Position numbers and translations under genes: made by a program
Shown: piece by piece, positions 32,219 through 49,686 of the stretch
Layout: every line of letters starts with the position of its first letter
How positions within the stretch are numbered: position 1 is the stretch's first letter
NCBI RefSeq assembly: GCF_041146795.1
Contig: NC_135167.1
Location: forward strand, 28,939,454-29,003,453
Source: Maylandia zebra
Lineage: Eukaryota; Chordata; Actinopteri; Cichliformes; Cichlidae
DNA: 64,000 bases
Reading direction: 5' to 3'
The notes under the pieces: model-generated
What the model saw: only the letters and a program-made list of their open reading frames with translations
Told to the model about the DNA's origin: nothing
Database searches by the model: none

Positions 32219-32339
32219 TTTTTGCTGTCATCATGTAGCTGAAGTGAAATAAGACATGTAATGTTTCAGCCTCAACAGCAGACCTGTGTGGTATAAACAA
32301 ACAATTATTAAACATATTTTAAGAGGCCTGAAACACAGC
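32219..32339 (+). repeat. Short direct repeat of 24852-24990
   Basis: TTTTTGCTGTCATCATGTAG and AACAGCAGACCTGTGTGGTA correspond to 24852-24930 in the same orientation. The solo LTR lies directly at its left edge. Its origin is unknown. Confidence 0.6.
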
Positions 32340-32950
32340 TGGGGGGGTTGGTGAGGCCAAACGTCATAACGAGGTACTTAAAGTGTCCCAGGTGAGTGTT
32401 GAAAGCAGTTTTCCATTTATCCCCTTCTCGAAGGCAGACCAGATGATAGGCATTGTGGAGGTCGAGTTTAGAAAAGATTGTGGCACCTGCTGTAGCTCAA
32501 AGGCGTATGCTATCAGCTAGCACTTATTCTTAACAGTTTTTAATTTAACCCCCGAAAATCAATGCAGGAGCGCAGGGTTTTATCCTTCTTATCAACAAAG
32601 AAGAATCCCGCCCCGAGGGGAGATGTGGATTGCCGAATAATGCCTGCTGCAAGTGAGTCCGTTATATAGTGCTCCATAGCCCCGTGCTCAGGCTTTGAGA
32701 AACTGTACAAGCAACTGTTTGGAAAGGAAGCGCTAGGGAGAAGACCTATACAAAAGTAATAGGGATGGTGAGGCGGGAGCGGCAAGGCCCGATCCTTACT
32801 AAACACTTGGGAGAGAACATGGTATTCAGTGTGAACCGCAGAGAGGTCAGTGATAACCTCTGCTGGGTTAGTGGCTACAATGTTAGGTACAGCCAACCTT
32901 AAACACTGCTTGTAGCACCTAACACTCCACCCTTGCTGCTTTAGGGGCAT
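32340..32950 (-). pseudogene. Gypsy-type pol fragment (reverse transcriptase N-terminal part)
   Basis: On the minus strand 32950-32540 is open for 136 codons: the spacer before RT, then [52 protein letters not shown] and CIDFRGLN. A frame break near 32540-32500 is followed by [28 protein letters not shown] and [10 protein letters not shown] (to about 32340). The catalytic YVDD-type region, RNase H and integrase are missing. It is an old LTR-retrotransposon fragment, not a functional enzyme. It begins immediately 3' of a duplicated SUN exon-1 splice donor. Confidence 0.88.
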
Positions 32951-34440
32951 TTAGTACTTACTTTCGCCAAATAATAAAAAATAATCAATCAAATAAATAC
33001 AGAAAAACATGGATTTGTTGTAGTCAGTGCTCCTGCTGCTACTTACAGCTGACCGAACTTTGCACTGACATCATAGCCCAGAAGTCTTTGATACATCAAA
33101 GGCAAACGTATGATGTACACGTATTTCAAGCGCATGTGCGCAGGAGGTAAACAAATGCATCAGGTGTGAATAGATGACTGCGTTCGCTAACTGAAGGTAC
33201 AGTATCTGGGTTGGGTTAAAATGCTCTTCAGATGTTCCAGCTTTAATCTCTTTGATGTGATTCGATACTAATTACCATTAAGCTTCATACACACTGGAAG
33301 CTATTTGCTCCTCACACATCCTTATGTAGCTGCCAGCTGGTCCCTTGCAGAATCCCAAGGCTCCAGTTCACTAGTTGACCCTCTCTTTACAAGCAGGTCA
33401 CATGTCAATATTCTTCCCTGTTCTTGGCAGACTCTTCAGTCAGTCTGTTGAATGTTTTTGCCTGCTCAGTGTAGTGGGGAATGCAACTGCTTGACACTGA
33501 AATGTTCCTGCTTCCATTCTTGCTGGAGGCACAAAAGTATCCAGTCAAGCACGTAGACTGACTCCAGTTTTACAAGTAAGCACCCAAAAAAAGCTGCTAC
33601 TATTAATCTTATTTATCTTAAATTGGTTAAACATCCATCTCGAGGAAAATTTTAGTTTAATGTCTTCTTTTTTGCATGTTTTTCGGTAATGCAGAACCCT
33701 TATTAAGCAGACCTCTTTTGTTCGTGTCCATGACTTATATGTTACACATTTTTAAAGGCTTATGGAGTCTGATAACAACTCCAACAACCAGAGTGCTCCT
33801 TCCTCTCGCATTGCTCAGCTGCAGCAATACAGTGTTAGCCCAGGGACATTCTTTGCATATTGTCATGGGGTGTGTGAATGGGGCTTAGGCGATTGAGAAA
33901 TGATATCAGCCACAAAGAAAAGCAATGGTCTGTGACCAAATGCTTGCTCTTCTATGCATATGTTCTCTGAGATTGAGGGCTTTAGTTGCCATATAAATGC
34001 AAATAGCAGGCTGGTATATTTGACATAATGTGCAATTATGAGTCAAATTGGGATTTTACTCAGTCTCATCCACTTTTCTGTTTGCTGATGTGCATACTGG
34101 AGCATACTAAAATCCCACAGAGTAGCAGGACTTTAGACATAAAGATGGCTGATCGTCTTTAGGAGGAGAAAGAAAGATTAAGACCCTATGTCCAGGATTA
34201 ATGAGCTTTAATTATTTTATGAGATAAAATACTGACGATGTGTGCTGCTGGTAAAGTTTCTGGGCTGCCTTTCCTCATAAAAGCCATCCCTCAAGATTCT
34301 CTCCATATAAAGCAATGCAATATCAGGGACTATAACATCTAGTCCTTTTACTGAATCATGAGATATATAATATTCTGTTTGGTTGAGTAAGTAGCCTACA
34401 TTGTCAGAAAGATGATTTATTAGGTATATATGATTGTAAT
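32945..34440 (-). repeat. Inverted, decayed copy of the SUN gene promoter and exon 1
   Basis: Read on the minus strand, the order follows 25735-26772: an AATCATATATACCTAATAAATC block (34440-34390), the TTTGCATTTATATGGCAACT block (~34000), the GTTGTTGGAGTTGTTATCAG block (~33790), the TAGCTTCCAGTGTGTATG block (~33300), then CCCAACCCAGATACTGTACC (~33210). It finally reaches TTTGGCGAAAGTAAGTACTA at 32949-32968, which retains the donor GTAAGT. A stretch of about 250 bp near 33345-33600 has no clear counterpart. The X-box, NRF1 site and CRE are all mutated here. No SUN coding exon follows. Confidence 0.8.
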
Positions 34441-34524
34441 AACGGAAAATAACCTCTGGGTGGTGCAATTTCACCTTTTTCCACCCTCTGGTTAGAATAC
34501 TCAGATCCTACTCTGTGTCAGGGA

Positions 34525-34990
34525 TGAGTTGATGCCCGAAGTGGGGAACTTTAAGTAAGAGGGGAGCGGGAGATCGACAGACCGATTGGTGCTATGGCTG
34601 CAGTGACACGAATCCTGTACCAGTCCGTCATGGTAAAGAGAGCGCGAAGCTCTTAATTTAGCGGTCGGTCTGTGTCCCGGCCGTCACAAATGGCCATGAG
34701 CTCTGGGTAGTGACGGAAAGAACAAGATCAGGGATACAAGCGGCGGAAATGAGCTTTCTGCGAAGGATGACTGGCCACTTTCTTAGAGATAGGGTGATGT
34801 CCCACTGGGAGGAGGCCCCTAGGCAGACCCAGGAGAGATTATATCTCTTGGCGGGCCTAGGAATGCCTTGGTGTTGCTCCAGACAAGCCCGAGAAGGGAA
34901 CTAGGGAGAGAAGTGGTCTGGCCTTCTCTGCTTAGGCTATTGCCCCCTGCGACCTGGTCCTATATAAGCTGAGGAAAATGGTTGGATGGA
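34525..34990 (+). pseudogene. Rex3/RTE-type LINE remnant
   Basis: Translated pieces include VRDELMPE, then VTERTRSGIQAAEMSFLRRM and LRDRVMSHWEEA, the C-terminal end of a Rex3-like reverse-transcriptase ORF with stops and shifts. The 3' end has the usual GAAAATGGTTGGATGGA-type tail at about 34975-34990. A second remnant is at 62476-62885. Confidence 0.75.
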
Positions 34991-37559
34991 ATTCGATGGT
35001 TTGATTTTGTCAGACCCTTAAAAGGCCAACCCTGGGTTTAAGTCCAAGAGCAGTGGTGCTGACTGAAGGAGTCATGGTTACTGAAATTAATTCTTGGATC
35101 TTTCTTTGTGCCCCCATTAATTTACACAGACTCACCAACATTGGACAGCAGGAGACTAGAAAAATGTTATCTGATGTGATGAGTCTCGATTTCTGTTCAC
35201 TTGTTACTGCATCTCAGTTCAGTAGGGAGCTTTGAGTTGTGGTGGAGTGACAGGTTCACTTCCAACCCACAAATCTGTAGCAACTCTGTCATGCTGTCAA
35301 TATGAAGAAAAATGTCTGAGGAAATGTTGTTGAATCTGTGCCACTAGCGTTCAAATGGTCGTTGAATGTAAGTCCCAAAGTCTGTAAAAACAGAATTTTT
35401 TCCTGGCAAAGCCAGTTAGTTTGATCATTTACTGCATTGTATTTTCCCATTTCAGCGCTACACTCTTGGTCTCCTGGTACCTTATTTCTGGTTTGTGGTG
35501 TCCGCATATGATGTCCACATATACCTCACTGAGGTGTCACTGTTGAGTAAAGTTGAAAAAAAAGACTTGGTTGAAGCAACAGCTGTTCAAGTGTTAATTA
35601 TTAAGATTGCTGTGCTAAGGGCTCAACAGTTGCTTTACACTGGAGTAAATTTAGAGTCATTAGTGAAAGGAGCTGATGATAGGAGGACCAGAATCATGCT
35701 GTTATACTATATGCAGCAGTCATTTTAGACACATAGATCATTGAAAGCTGTTTAAACAATGGGAATTCGCTGACTGAGTCACTTCAAATCACCTCATGAG
35801 TCACAGAGTTAAGTTCATTTAATGTGAATAAACAAGTTCAATAAAGTGAATGATGACTGAAAAATTGTTCGCTTTACTCTGAGAAACATAAAATGCCATT
35901 TACTTCCTGTTATTATATCAGTTTAATGACCTACTTTTACATTTGCTACAAAGTACCTATACTGCCTATTCTTTTTTAAACTACTACCTATTTACTATTA
36001 CTTATAGGTGAAAAGTTCCTGCAGGAAACTGACTAAATGGAGAATATCATGTTCCCTTCATCCCTTTTGAAGTTTTCTGAACCCTCAAAATACACATCTG
36101 GTAATATAATCATCATGTTTCTTTTGAAACAGTATAGTTATCTGAGAAAAATGAGTTTAAGGATAACTGAGCTTTATACGTTGTAAAGGAGTATGAAAAT
36201 AAGTCAGAATTCTAGATTAATCTGATTTTGCTCAAAGTAATACTTTTAGACTTAATTAAGAGAACTGATTAGTTCCTTCATTGAATATCAAGTATATGTG
36301 TTACACTGTGGGTATGTCAATATGATGAGAAATCGGTTGTAAAGCTTATTTTATCTGACTTTCTGTCATCAAATATGTCTACGTTCAGTGGATTATTCTT
36401 CCAATTATATTTGGCCACATACTCTGCTACTTATCAAGTTTAGCACATCCCGAATTACAAGTGAAAGTACTCTAATAAGGCTGTTAGAGGATACCTAATG
36501 ACTCCGTGTGTCATATGGCACAGTATTCAGTACTCTTTGCCTCCAAACAGTGTCTCAAACTGAGTGACCTTAACTCAATATCCTGTCTGCTATCAATGAG
36601 ATTATGCAGGCATGCTAACAAAAGGAAATTTGCTCTCACAGGGATTGACCAACAGCCATTTATAGTGACTCATGACTCAGAGGTAAGTCATGGCAGCGCT
36701 GCCTCAGACGACACTGTACAAGCTTGCATTTTATAATAAGTCATAGTAGGAACAACGGGTTATCACCAGGGCTATCGTTTTATACGGTGAGTCATAGCTC
36801 AAGTGGAGATAAACTTTTCACTGCAGATACAAAGACTAGGTTTACCACAGCTATATAAGGAAAGAGAAAAGACCCACCTGGACTGTGAGTCATGTGTGTT
36901 TATGTAGTACCAGGGAGAAGTCGTATGAGCAGAGTCACACAGTGCTGATGAGCAACAAACATGAGTCTGTGGTACCAGTCAGGACACTCACACGGACCCA
37001 TTTCCCTGCAGGGTCATCCTGTCAATCCTACTTGAAAAACTAAAAGGAAATATTTATTACTGAGTTCCTATCCTTTGTTTTTCTGGGAATATCTAACAAA
37101 TAGTTTAAAATTAAATATACTGAACTTTTATTTTGAGAAAAACAACAGCAGCTACTATTGGGCAGTAAAGTTCATAATTCAGCGGGTGTAGGGGGTAATA
37201 TAAGCAGTTATTACCATTTTACATTTGCGCTGAGAGGAAATCTATCTCAGGAAGCTTGGCTTTATGGGAAATGTTCTTTGCTTCTGCTTTATTTTACCAA
37301 TTTGAGTCATCGTGCCATCAGACAGTGAAGTTTTATTCCTATTGCCCATTTCAAACAAATAACATGCATTCAAAATGCCGTGGCTGGCAAAAAGAGACAT
37401 TACAATGACTTTAATTTATTAATTTGATTTTTTAAATTCATAGCAGCAATATTGGGTTGTTCTGGGGTTTATTTGTCATCTAATGTAAACATTCTGTATA
37501 ATAAAAAACTGCTTCTCTAGCAATGCAAAAATAAAGAAAGGCAACACAATCTCATAGGT
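34991..37559. other. Intergenic stretch, no gene recognised
   Basis: No exon is supported. Six perfect TGASTCA motifs fall in 35775-36892 (separate entry). The remaining open frames (35053-35235, 35495-35728, 36506-36736) are unrecognised. Confidence 0.5.
35775..36892. promoter_or_regulatory. AP-1 motif cluster, candidate enhancer
   Basis: Perfect TGA(C/G)TCA sites are at 35775-35781, 35797-35803, 36666-36672, 36673-36679 (abutting), 36788-36794 and 36886-36892. One such site is expected about every 8 kb by chance. The cluster lies about 6-7 kb upstream of SMAD3 exon 1. Enhancer activity is an inference only. Confidence 0.4.
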
Positions 37560-37890
37560 TTTGGATGTTATGTGGAGCATGTTGCCTCATTAGAAGGTCC
37601 TGGGTTTGAATCCACGTTCTGGCCGTTACCTTTCTGTGTGGGGGTTGCATATTCTTTCCAGGTACTCGAGCGTCCTCACACAGTCCATAGACATGCAGTT
37701 AGTGTGAGCAAGTTAATTAGTGATTCTAAATCACCCGTAGGCGTGAATGGGAGCGTGAATGGTTGTCTCTCTCTGTGTAAGCCCTGCGACAGACTGGCAA
37801 CCTAGCCAGGGTGTACCCTGCCTCATGCCTTATGGTAGCTGGGATAGGCTCCAGCCCTCCCGTGAGCCTAAATTGGATAAACAGAAGAGA
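37560..37890 (+). repeat. tRNA-derived SINE (full-length type)
   Basis: The tRNA-like head has B box GGGTTTGAATCC (about 37601-37612), then GTGTGGGGGTTGCATATTC, AAGTTAATTAGTGATTCTAA, TGCGACAGACTGGCAACC and TAGCTGGGATAGGCTCCAGC, ending near GGATAAACAG. This is the same class as the split SINE at 6535/7563. Confidence 0.75.
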
Positions 37891-40800
37891 ATAGGCAAGC
37901 AGTCTTGTTGAACATATTGAGTAATAACTTACAGTACAAGATGTTTAAAAAAAAGACAGTCATTGTCGCAACAAATGTCCCTAGAGCTACTTGGCAGTTT
38001 CTCTAATTTAAGGAGATGAGATCAGACGTTAGGATTGCAGAAGTGTCGTTATAAAAAGGTGTCACTACAAAGCGTGCTCACTAAAAAAGTCCTACGACCA
38101 AGTTTAAAGTTTAACATGCCTTTATTTGGAGGAAAAGTGGGTCTGCACACAATGGACGGATCAGCATACATTCAAAATTGTGTCCAGATTTTATTTAGGA
38201 GTATATGAGGAGAACCATAGTAAATGACCCCCCGTCCCCCCAAAAAACAAAACCCGCATGTTTTTGAATTATCAACTCAAGACTAAATTCTGACCCCTTA
38301 GCCCAACTAAAATACTATTGCCGGACCTGAAGACAGCTGCTCTATTAAGGCATTGCAGAAATAGTGAATTGAAACAGCTCTGCAAAAATGAACCTTCCTA
38401 ATTTAATCATCATCAGTGTGCAATTCTCATAAGCAGCTACAGGAAATGGAGGTTGTTGCCGCTTTCTATGAGTTATATTGGCGAGAGTTCACTTGTGTGA
38501 TTGTTTATTAACCTGCATTGTGTGTTAGTTCAGTCAGATTGAACGCTGCAAATATTTTAAAAAGAATGTACTCTCAAGTTTTTCTTGCAATTGTGTGATT
38601 CTAGTAACTGCAAACAACCAATAAGGGCATGCTTATGAAGACTGACTATGAAGATTTAGCCGAGTGACTGGCAATTAGACTGAGATGAAAAATAGCTGCC
38701 TTCCTGTTATTCATAGCAGAGGGACTTGCGCAACAGCACAAAGTTTCAAAAGATCTGTCACAAGGGATTTGGACCGAACACCATTTCCTGTGTTTGAGTA
38801 GATGAGCTGGTAAAAAGAGTGACGTCACACACAAAATAAGTGCCGGAACAAAACAATCTGTATACCAATGTGGAAACAGAGTCACTTTTGATGGGTCTGC
38901 ATACAAAAGTGAAAGCACAAGCAGGCACAACGAACTGTCATTTATAGAGTAGTGAAGTGAGAAAGGAAGGGCCTACTGCATGTGGAAGGGTGTGTGTGGG
39001 TTTGCCTGTGTGTGCGTGATAGTTATGGTGTTGATTGGTACACCATGTGCTCGCTCTACCATCCCTGGAGGAGCTGTCATAAGCTGTTGAACGATTGATG
39101 GCTCTCTCAGAGGGAAAACACAGTGTCCTGTTATTGCCAAGAGGATCAGTGTTAACACTTTTATATGGCACCCCTGAGCTCTGTTCACTCATGAACTGGT
39201 ATATGTCAAACACGCACAAACAAACGCATGCAGGCAGTCACGCCAACTTTGTATATGTTAGTGATTCTCAGGGGGAGAAGCTGGTGTGACGGATCAGGAG
39301 AAGGAATTAAAAAAAAAAAAGAAGTCAAAGAATATTGCACCATTTTTAAAACTAAAATTAAACTTGTTCCTTTTTCATTTTTAATAACAGAAAAAAAGGT
39401 TTTTGGAAGATTATATACGTTTTTTTTCTCTCTAGCAGGGCATGCCAAAAAAACTTTGAGAGTCTGTGGTGAAACAATGGTGAATGGTAGATTTTGCGCA
39501 TTTAGTTTGAGAAAGATGTGTATAATCTTCATGGCCAGGTAAAATATTGTCTTTTAAAATTATTTATTTCGTTTTTAACACCTAAAAATGTGTAATCTTC
39601 TGACATAATAATTGTGGATTTTATTGTAAAATCATACACAGGGTTGTTATAAAGTGATCTCCTTTGACAAACTATGAACAGTAAAATATGTAACATTTGG
39701 AGCAATCACTCTATTTCATGGTCTGGTTTTACTAGTTTTATTAGTAATCCATTGCGTTCGAGCTGCAACACTTCTGTGAGGGGTTTTTAAGCAGGATTTG
39801 TGACATTTACCTACATTTTTTTGTGTATTTTTGTTGCTTTTCAAACATCTGTAGCAACTGTCAAATACAAAATTTTATATGTGATTATCCAAAACCAGGA
39901 CCTTCTGAAAAAACTCTAAACAGTATATGTTACAAAAATCTGCAGAACATAACCAACAGAAAAAGATCTGTGTTTATTGTGTCCAATATATAACTTTTAA
40001 ATTGATTTTTTTAATTTACTGAAATAAAAGTGTGCGATAATTTTAGATGTAGTTGGGGTTGGTACACATGAGCGATGAATTAAACTTTCTAGGGGATGCT
40101 GACTGTATTTAAGCAGTTATTTACATCTAAGTTCAAATGATAATCTTCAGCATCTGTCTTTTTAAAATTGGCTAATAACTGGTCATCTGCTTCCTTATCA
40201 CATCCATCCAGACTCCCACAGTTTGAATGCCTCTCCACTGGGACATTATGACGTCAAAGACCCACCCACACCCACACACACACACTGGACCAAGTCCCCT
40301 GAGGTTGCTGCCAGCACAATGTCATTATCATCCATCGGACTGCAGTGGCCACTGCCCATTGAGTCTCGCTGACGTTCCTTTTGTGCTCAGTAATTCTTCT
40401 CACAGAAGCCCACAACTCCACCCCCAACCCCCACCCGTACACCCGTCCTCCCGCCTGTCTACTGCGGCCCATCTGTAATCCCATCCCCCCGCCCCGCACC
40501 CCCATATCCGCTCCGTCTCGGCCTGCACTTCTCCAAAACAAACCAGCTGTCTTGGCCGGTCGTGTCCCTGGGGGCGTAAACAGGTGTCGAGAGGGCCGCG
40601 GGGCCTCAGCGTGTGACACACGGCCACACGCTCCTCCAGCCTTCTCCTCCAACCTGTGTTTTACACTTTTGTGGACTTGATTGTTACTACAGACAAGGAG
40701 CTGTTGATATCTGGGACTGCACATAAAACCTAATCTCTACAGGTCAAAGCAGCTGCTCACACTAAGTGCTTGTGATAGTTTCCTCACATTCATTGATCTG

Positions 40801-42359
40801 AGAAGTCCTTTGTTTATTTTTTAGAAAATCTTTGCTCAAGGGTGAGAATTCATTTAACAAAGATATCATGTATGAAGAAACCTTGACATGCCTGTAGCAG
40901 ATATAAAAATACACACTGCTGTGCAACCAAAATAGATGAAAGGAGACGGGTATGTCCTGCTGAGCTTAAAGCCAGCTGTATTTTTAGCACAAACTTCACA
41001 CTGTGCATAGGAGTGGAGGAGGGGGCTTGCTGGCTGAATGCAGGTCAATGCGCCTGTACACACATACCAAAATGGTAACAGCAGGTCAATGCCACTATAG
41101 TTGTATAATTCTGAACAGTCAGTGGAGGCAGTGAGCAAATATTGGCACCTCACTACCATCACTATCCTCATATATGCGTCCACTGTGGGCCATTTGAATT
41201 CCAGCTGTGTAAGTTCTTCTTCTGTGTGACTATAGAAAATTTGTAAACTAAATCCAAGCAAGTGCACCGGCTTCTTTGTGCAGAGCGTTCACATTTTACG
41301 ACTCTTTCAAGTGCCTGCTAATAAGATACCCGACTTTGGAAACTGTGCTTGAAAGCAGTAAAGTCTTTCTTTTGAAGCTGCAGGAACAAAGGCAGCTTCA
41401 CACCCTAAACAGTCCCGCTATCACTCTCTCTGCGGTGAGCTCAGCGGCACTGCACGGCCCATTGTACATCTGCCACTTGACTCCTTGACACTGAAACAGG
41501 GAGTGTGTGTGAAAGGTGGTGTGGTGGAGGTGTTTAGGCCTACATGTGCATGTGTCAAGCTGTACTTGTGCTTTAGTGGAGCTGAGCCAAGCTGCAAAGC
41601 CAAACTGCCACCTCGTTGATTCCTGTGTTCACATGTAAAACAAGCTGAGGCAAGTTAGTGGCTCATCTCTTGCATTCATGTACGACTCCTATCACCTTCC
41701 ATCTTTACAGCAGCTCCAGAGTTATTCACCCATCTGGAGACAAAACAAGCCAGTAGCAATTACTGGAAACCCTTTGCGCTAGAGATGCTGAATGTCAAAC
41801 CTCAAGCCTTTATTCAACAAAAACATAGGCACGGCTGTATTCTTATGCAACCTTGGTTATGTGGCTGACAGCCAGGCAATTAAGCATATGTGGATTTCTA
41901 AAAGTAAAATGGAAAAAGAAGCATAGAGTATGTTTTCCAGCTGAAGTTGGAAACCTACACTTATTTTTAAAAAGAACAGCTCTTTTGATTATAATTATGT
42001 CTCACAGTCTAAACTGAAACACAACAGAGCCAACGTTTTTTTATTTTATTTAGACAGCTCCACTGTCCTATACAGCCTACTGAAACAAAAGAAAAACAGA
42101 AGGAAAACAAGGACCTAATTTCATCAGAAATTTTGAAGTGAAGTCACATGCAAAAGAACAAAAACTGCCCAGTGTTACATAACTAAATCAAGTGATCTGT
42201 TGTGACTGCTTATTTAGACACAGCCACGTGGAGGTTTATCAGCAATAACAGGGAAAAGGATGGAGATTGCGCAATATCAGCGAAACACATTTGGCCAGCT
42301 GCTCACACTGGCCTTTCATGGGTCTGCTGTGCAGTCTAAAGTCTGAATTGAGACTCTCA
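37891..42359. other. Intergenic stretch upstream of SMAD3, no gene recognised
   Basis: No exon is supported. The pyrimidine/C-rich stretch at 40200-40650 yields open frames on both strands but no family. A CRE-type TGACGTCA lies at 40249-40256. Confidence 0.5.
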
Positions 42360-47527
<5,168 letters not shown>

Positions 47528-48576
47528 TAGGGCTGGGCGATATGACCCAAAATTCATATCTCGATATTTTTTAGCTGGATGGCGATATAAGATATATATC
47601 TCGATTTTTTTTTTTTAAGCCATAAAGTAAGAACAAAAAGAGAGTTCTTAGTCAAAGCTGTGTCCCAGATGTCACACAGGCACTTTTATTAACATACAGC
47701 ACAGATGTACATGAAAAATTACTCAAAATTAAATTATGAGCATTCATTAAATAATAATGCTCCATAAATAAAAGAAAACAAGGTTGTTTTTGTGCTAAAC
47801 AAAGAGCTCACAATTGTGCAGTCAAAATGTAAACTAAAAGACGCTGAGCGTAATAACAAAGACAGACAGATTTCACAGCTGCTCTGTTCCCAAGTTTTAC
47901 TGTGTGACTGATAGCCTGGAGTTTGAAATCCGCTTCATAACCACGTCTCTTACAGGTGCCATTTATGGTCCTTATCCACACACAATACGGTAATATTACG
48001 TTGATGCACAGTACGTATCACTCCGCGAAGCTCCTCGGTAGCCGTAATGCGCCGACAATCTATCAAGCGGTGCAGCTCCGTAGCTTACCAAAGTCGTACT
48101 CAAACATTTTTGACAGATTGCTGAGCGCCGTGTACCACATAAAATCAGTTCGTGGCCATCAAGCACAACCAGAATTCATACATAAGGCGCGCTATCAACT
48201 TTTGAGAGAATGAAAGGATTTTAGGGTTAGCGCTGTTAGCTCGTTAGCATGTTTAGCTCGTTAGCACGTTGACGCCGTCCAGCCCCACGCATGGGGCGAT
48301 GCGCAGTAACTCGTTAACGGAGATTTGCCGTGTCCGTCTTGTCGCTGCCTGCATGTGAAGCGATGGGGGAGGAGGGGGAGTTGTCTTCAGTGAAGGCGAG
48401 GCGGAGTAACGTTGCGTAGAGACAAAAGTGGACGAAAGAGAGGCAAACTTGCGGCTCCACAACTATAATTATAACGTAACATAGACTATATCGATATAAA
48501 GGATATTGTCACATCTTATATCTCGTATAAAAATATATCGATATGTTTTAAAAACTCGATATATCGCCCAGCTCTA
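47528..48576. mobile_element. Non-autonomous hAT element in SMAD3 intron 1
   Basis: It begins TAGGGCTGGGCGATAT and ends with the near-inverse (ATATCGCCCAGCTCTA), one mismatch in 16. It is flanked by a perfect 8-bp duplication GAACAGAG at 47520-47527 and 48577-48584, diagnostic of the hAT superfamily. Subterminal regions are rich in ATATCGA-type repeats. No transposase is present; the 85-codon open frame at 47956 is unrecognised. Confidence 0.93.
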
Positions 48577-48584
48577 GAACAGAG

Positions 48585-49639
48585 GTAACTTTTCAATGAC
48601 AAAACTTAATGGGAGTTAAATATTCCTTAGAAAGACACACTCATCAAAGTTGTGTCTTCTGTGTGTGTGCTTAAAAATATATATTTGGGGTTAATGAGTT
48701 CCAACAGTTGCACACTGGCATCAAAAAGACATTGAGACATTTTCCATTGTCTTAATATCATGTGTGATACGTGTACTGTGGACAGTGAGTTTTATATTCA
48801 CAGAGCCTGGGGAAGTGGATTCCTCACCTTTTATCTTAATTTTCTCTGACTTTGTGCAAGGGGTGGTGAGAGGGTTTGTCTTATGTACACACATCTCTCC
48901 TGGCACTAAGGTTACAGTCTGATTCACACTGCATGTTGGGGCAGGAGGGAGTGTAGGATCTTCAAGTTCAGATGTAAAAGATGGGATAAAATGAGAAAGA
49001 CAGGGACTGGACCAAGAGTGAGAAGGACTGCATCCACACTGCTGTTTCTTTATACATCACTGTTGAAAGTACTTCAACAATACAGTTCTTGATTAAGGAA
49101 ATTCATTTTGTTGACTTTTGTCAGACCATCATGTTTTCCACCTTATCAGTGTGCAGCAGTTATGTAAAGATGGCTTTGTGATCCACATCAGCAGAATTTA
49201 ATCCTGAAATGTAGACTGAAAACAAACAGATTTACTTTTGCTGTATACTTGGTGTCTTTTTATATTTGCTACTTTTGGTTAATAGTCCTTCCGGTTAGTC
49301 AATAGAATTAAAGCAGTATTTATTTTTTGCCTCATTATAAAAGCTGTGGACACTTGCACTGAAAGAGAGATGTAGAGGGAAAAAAAGTGCAGAAGAGAAG
49401 TATGGAATTCCCAGTGTTGCAAGGAAGTTGTTGTTATAATGGGGAAAATGTGCTTTAATGAGGGAAGATGAGACATTAATGGGTGACCAAAAACACAGTT
49501 GACAAATGAGAAAAGTATAAAAGTAGAAGGTAACAGAAAGTCAAGGGTTGAGATGAAAGACACTGAGGAAGCAGTCTCTTTGGCAAGCTGCAGCGTCTTG
49601 AATTCTCAGGCTTATCAGAGGGAGACAGTGGTTAGTGGG

Positions 49640-49686
<47 letters not shown>

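Noticed and set aside
40254..40724. Overlapping ORFs on both strands in a C-rich stretch
   Set aside because: No homology, and simultaneous open frames reflect base composition.
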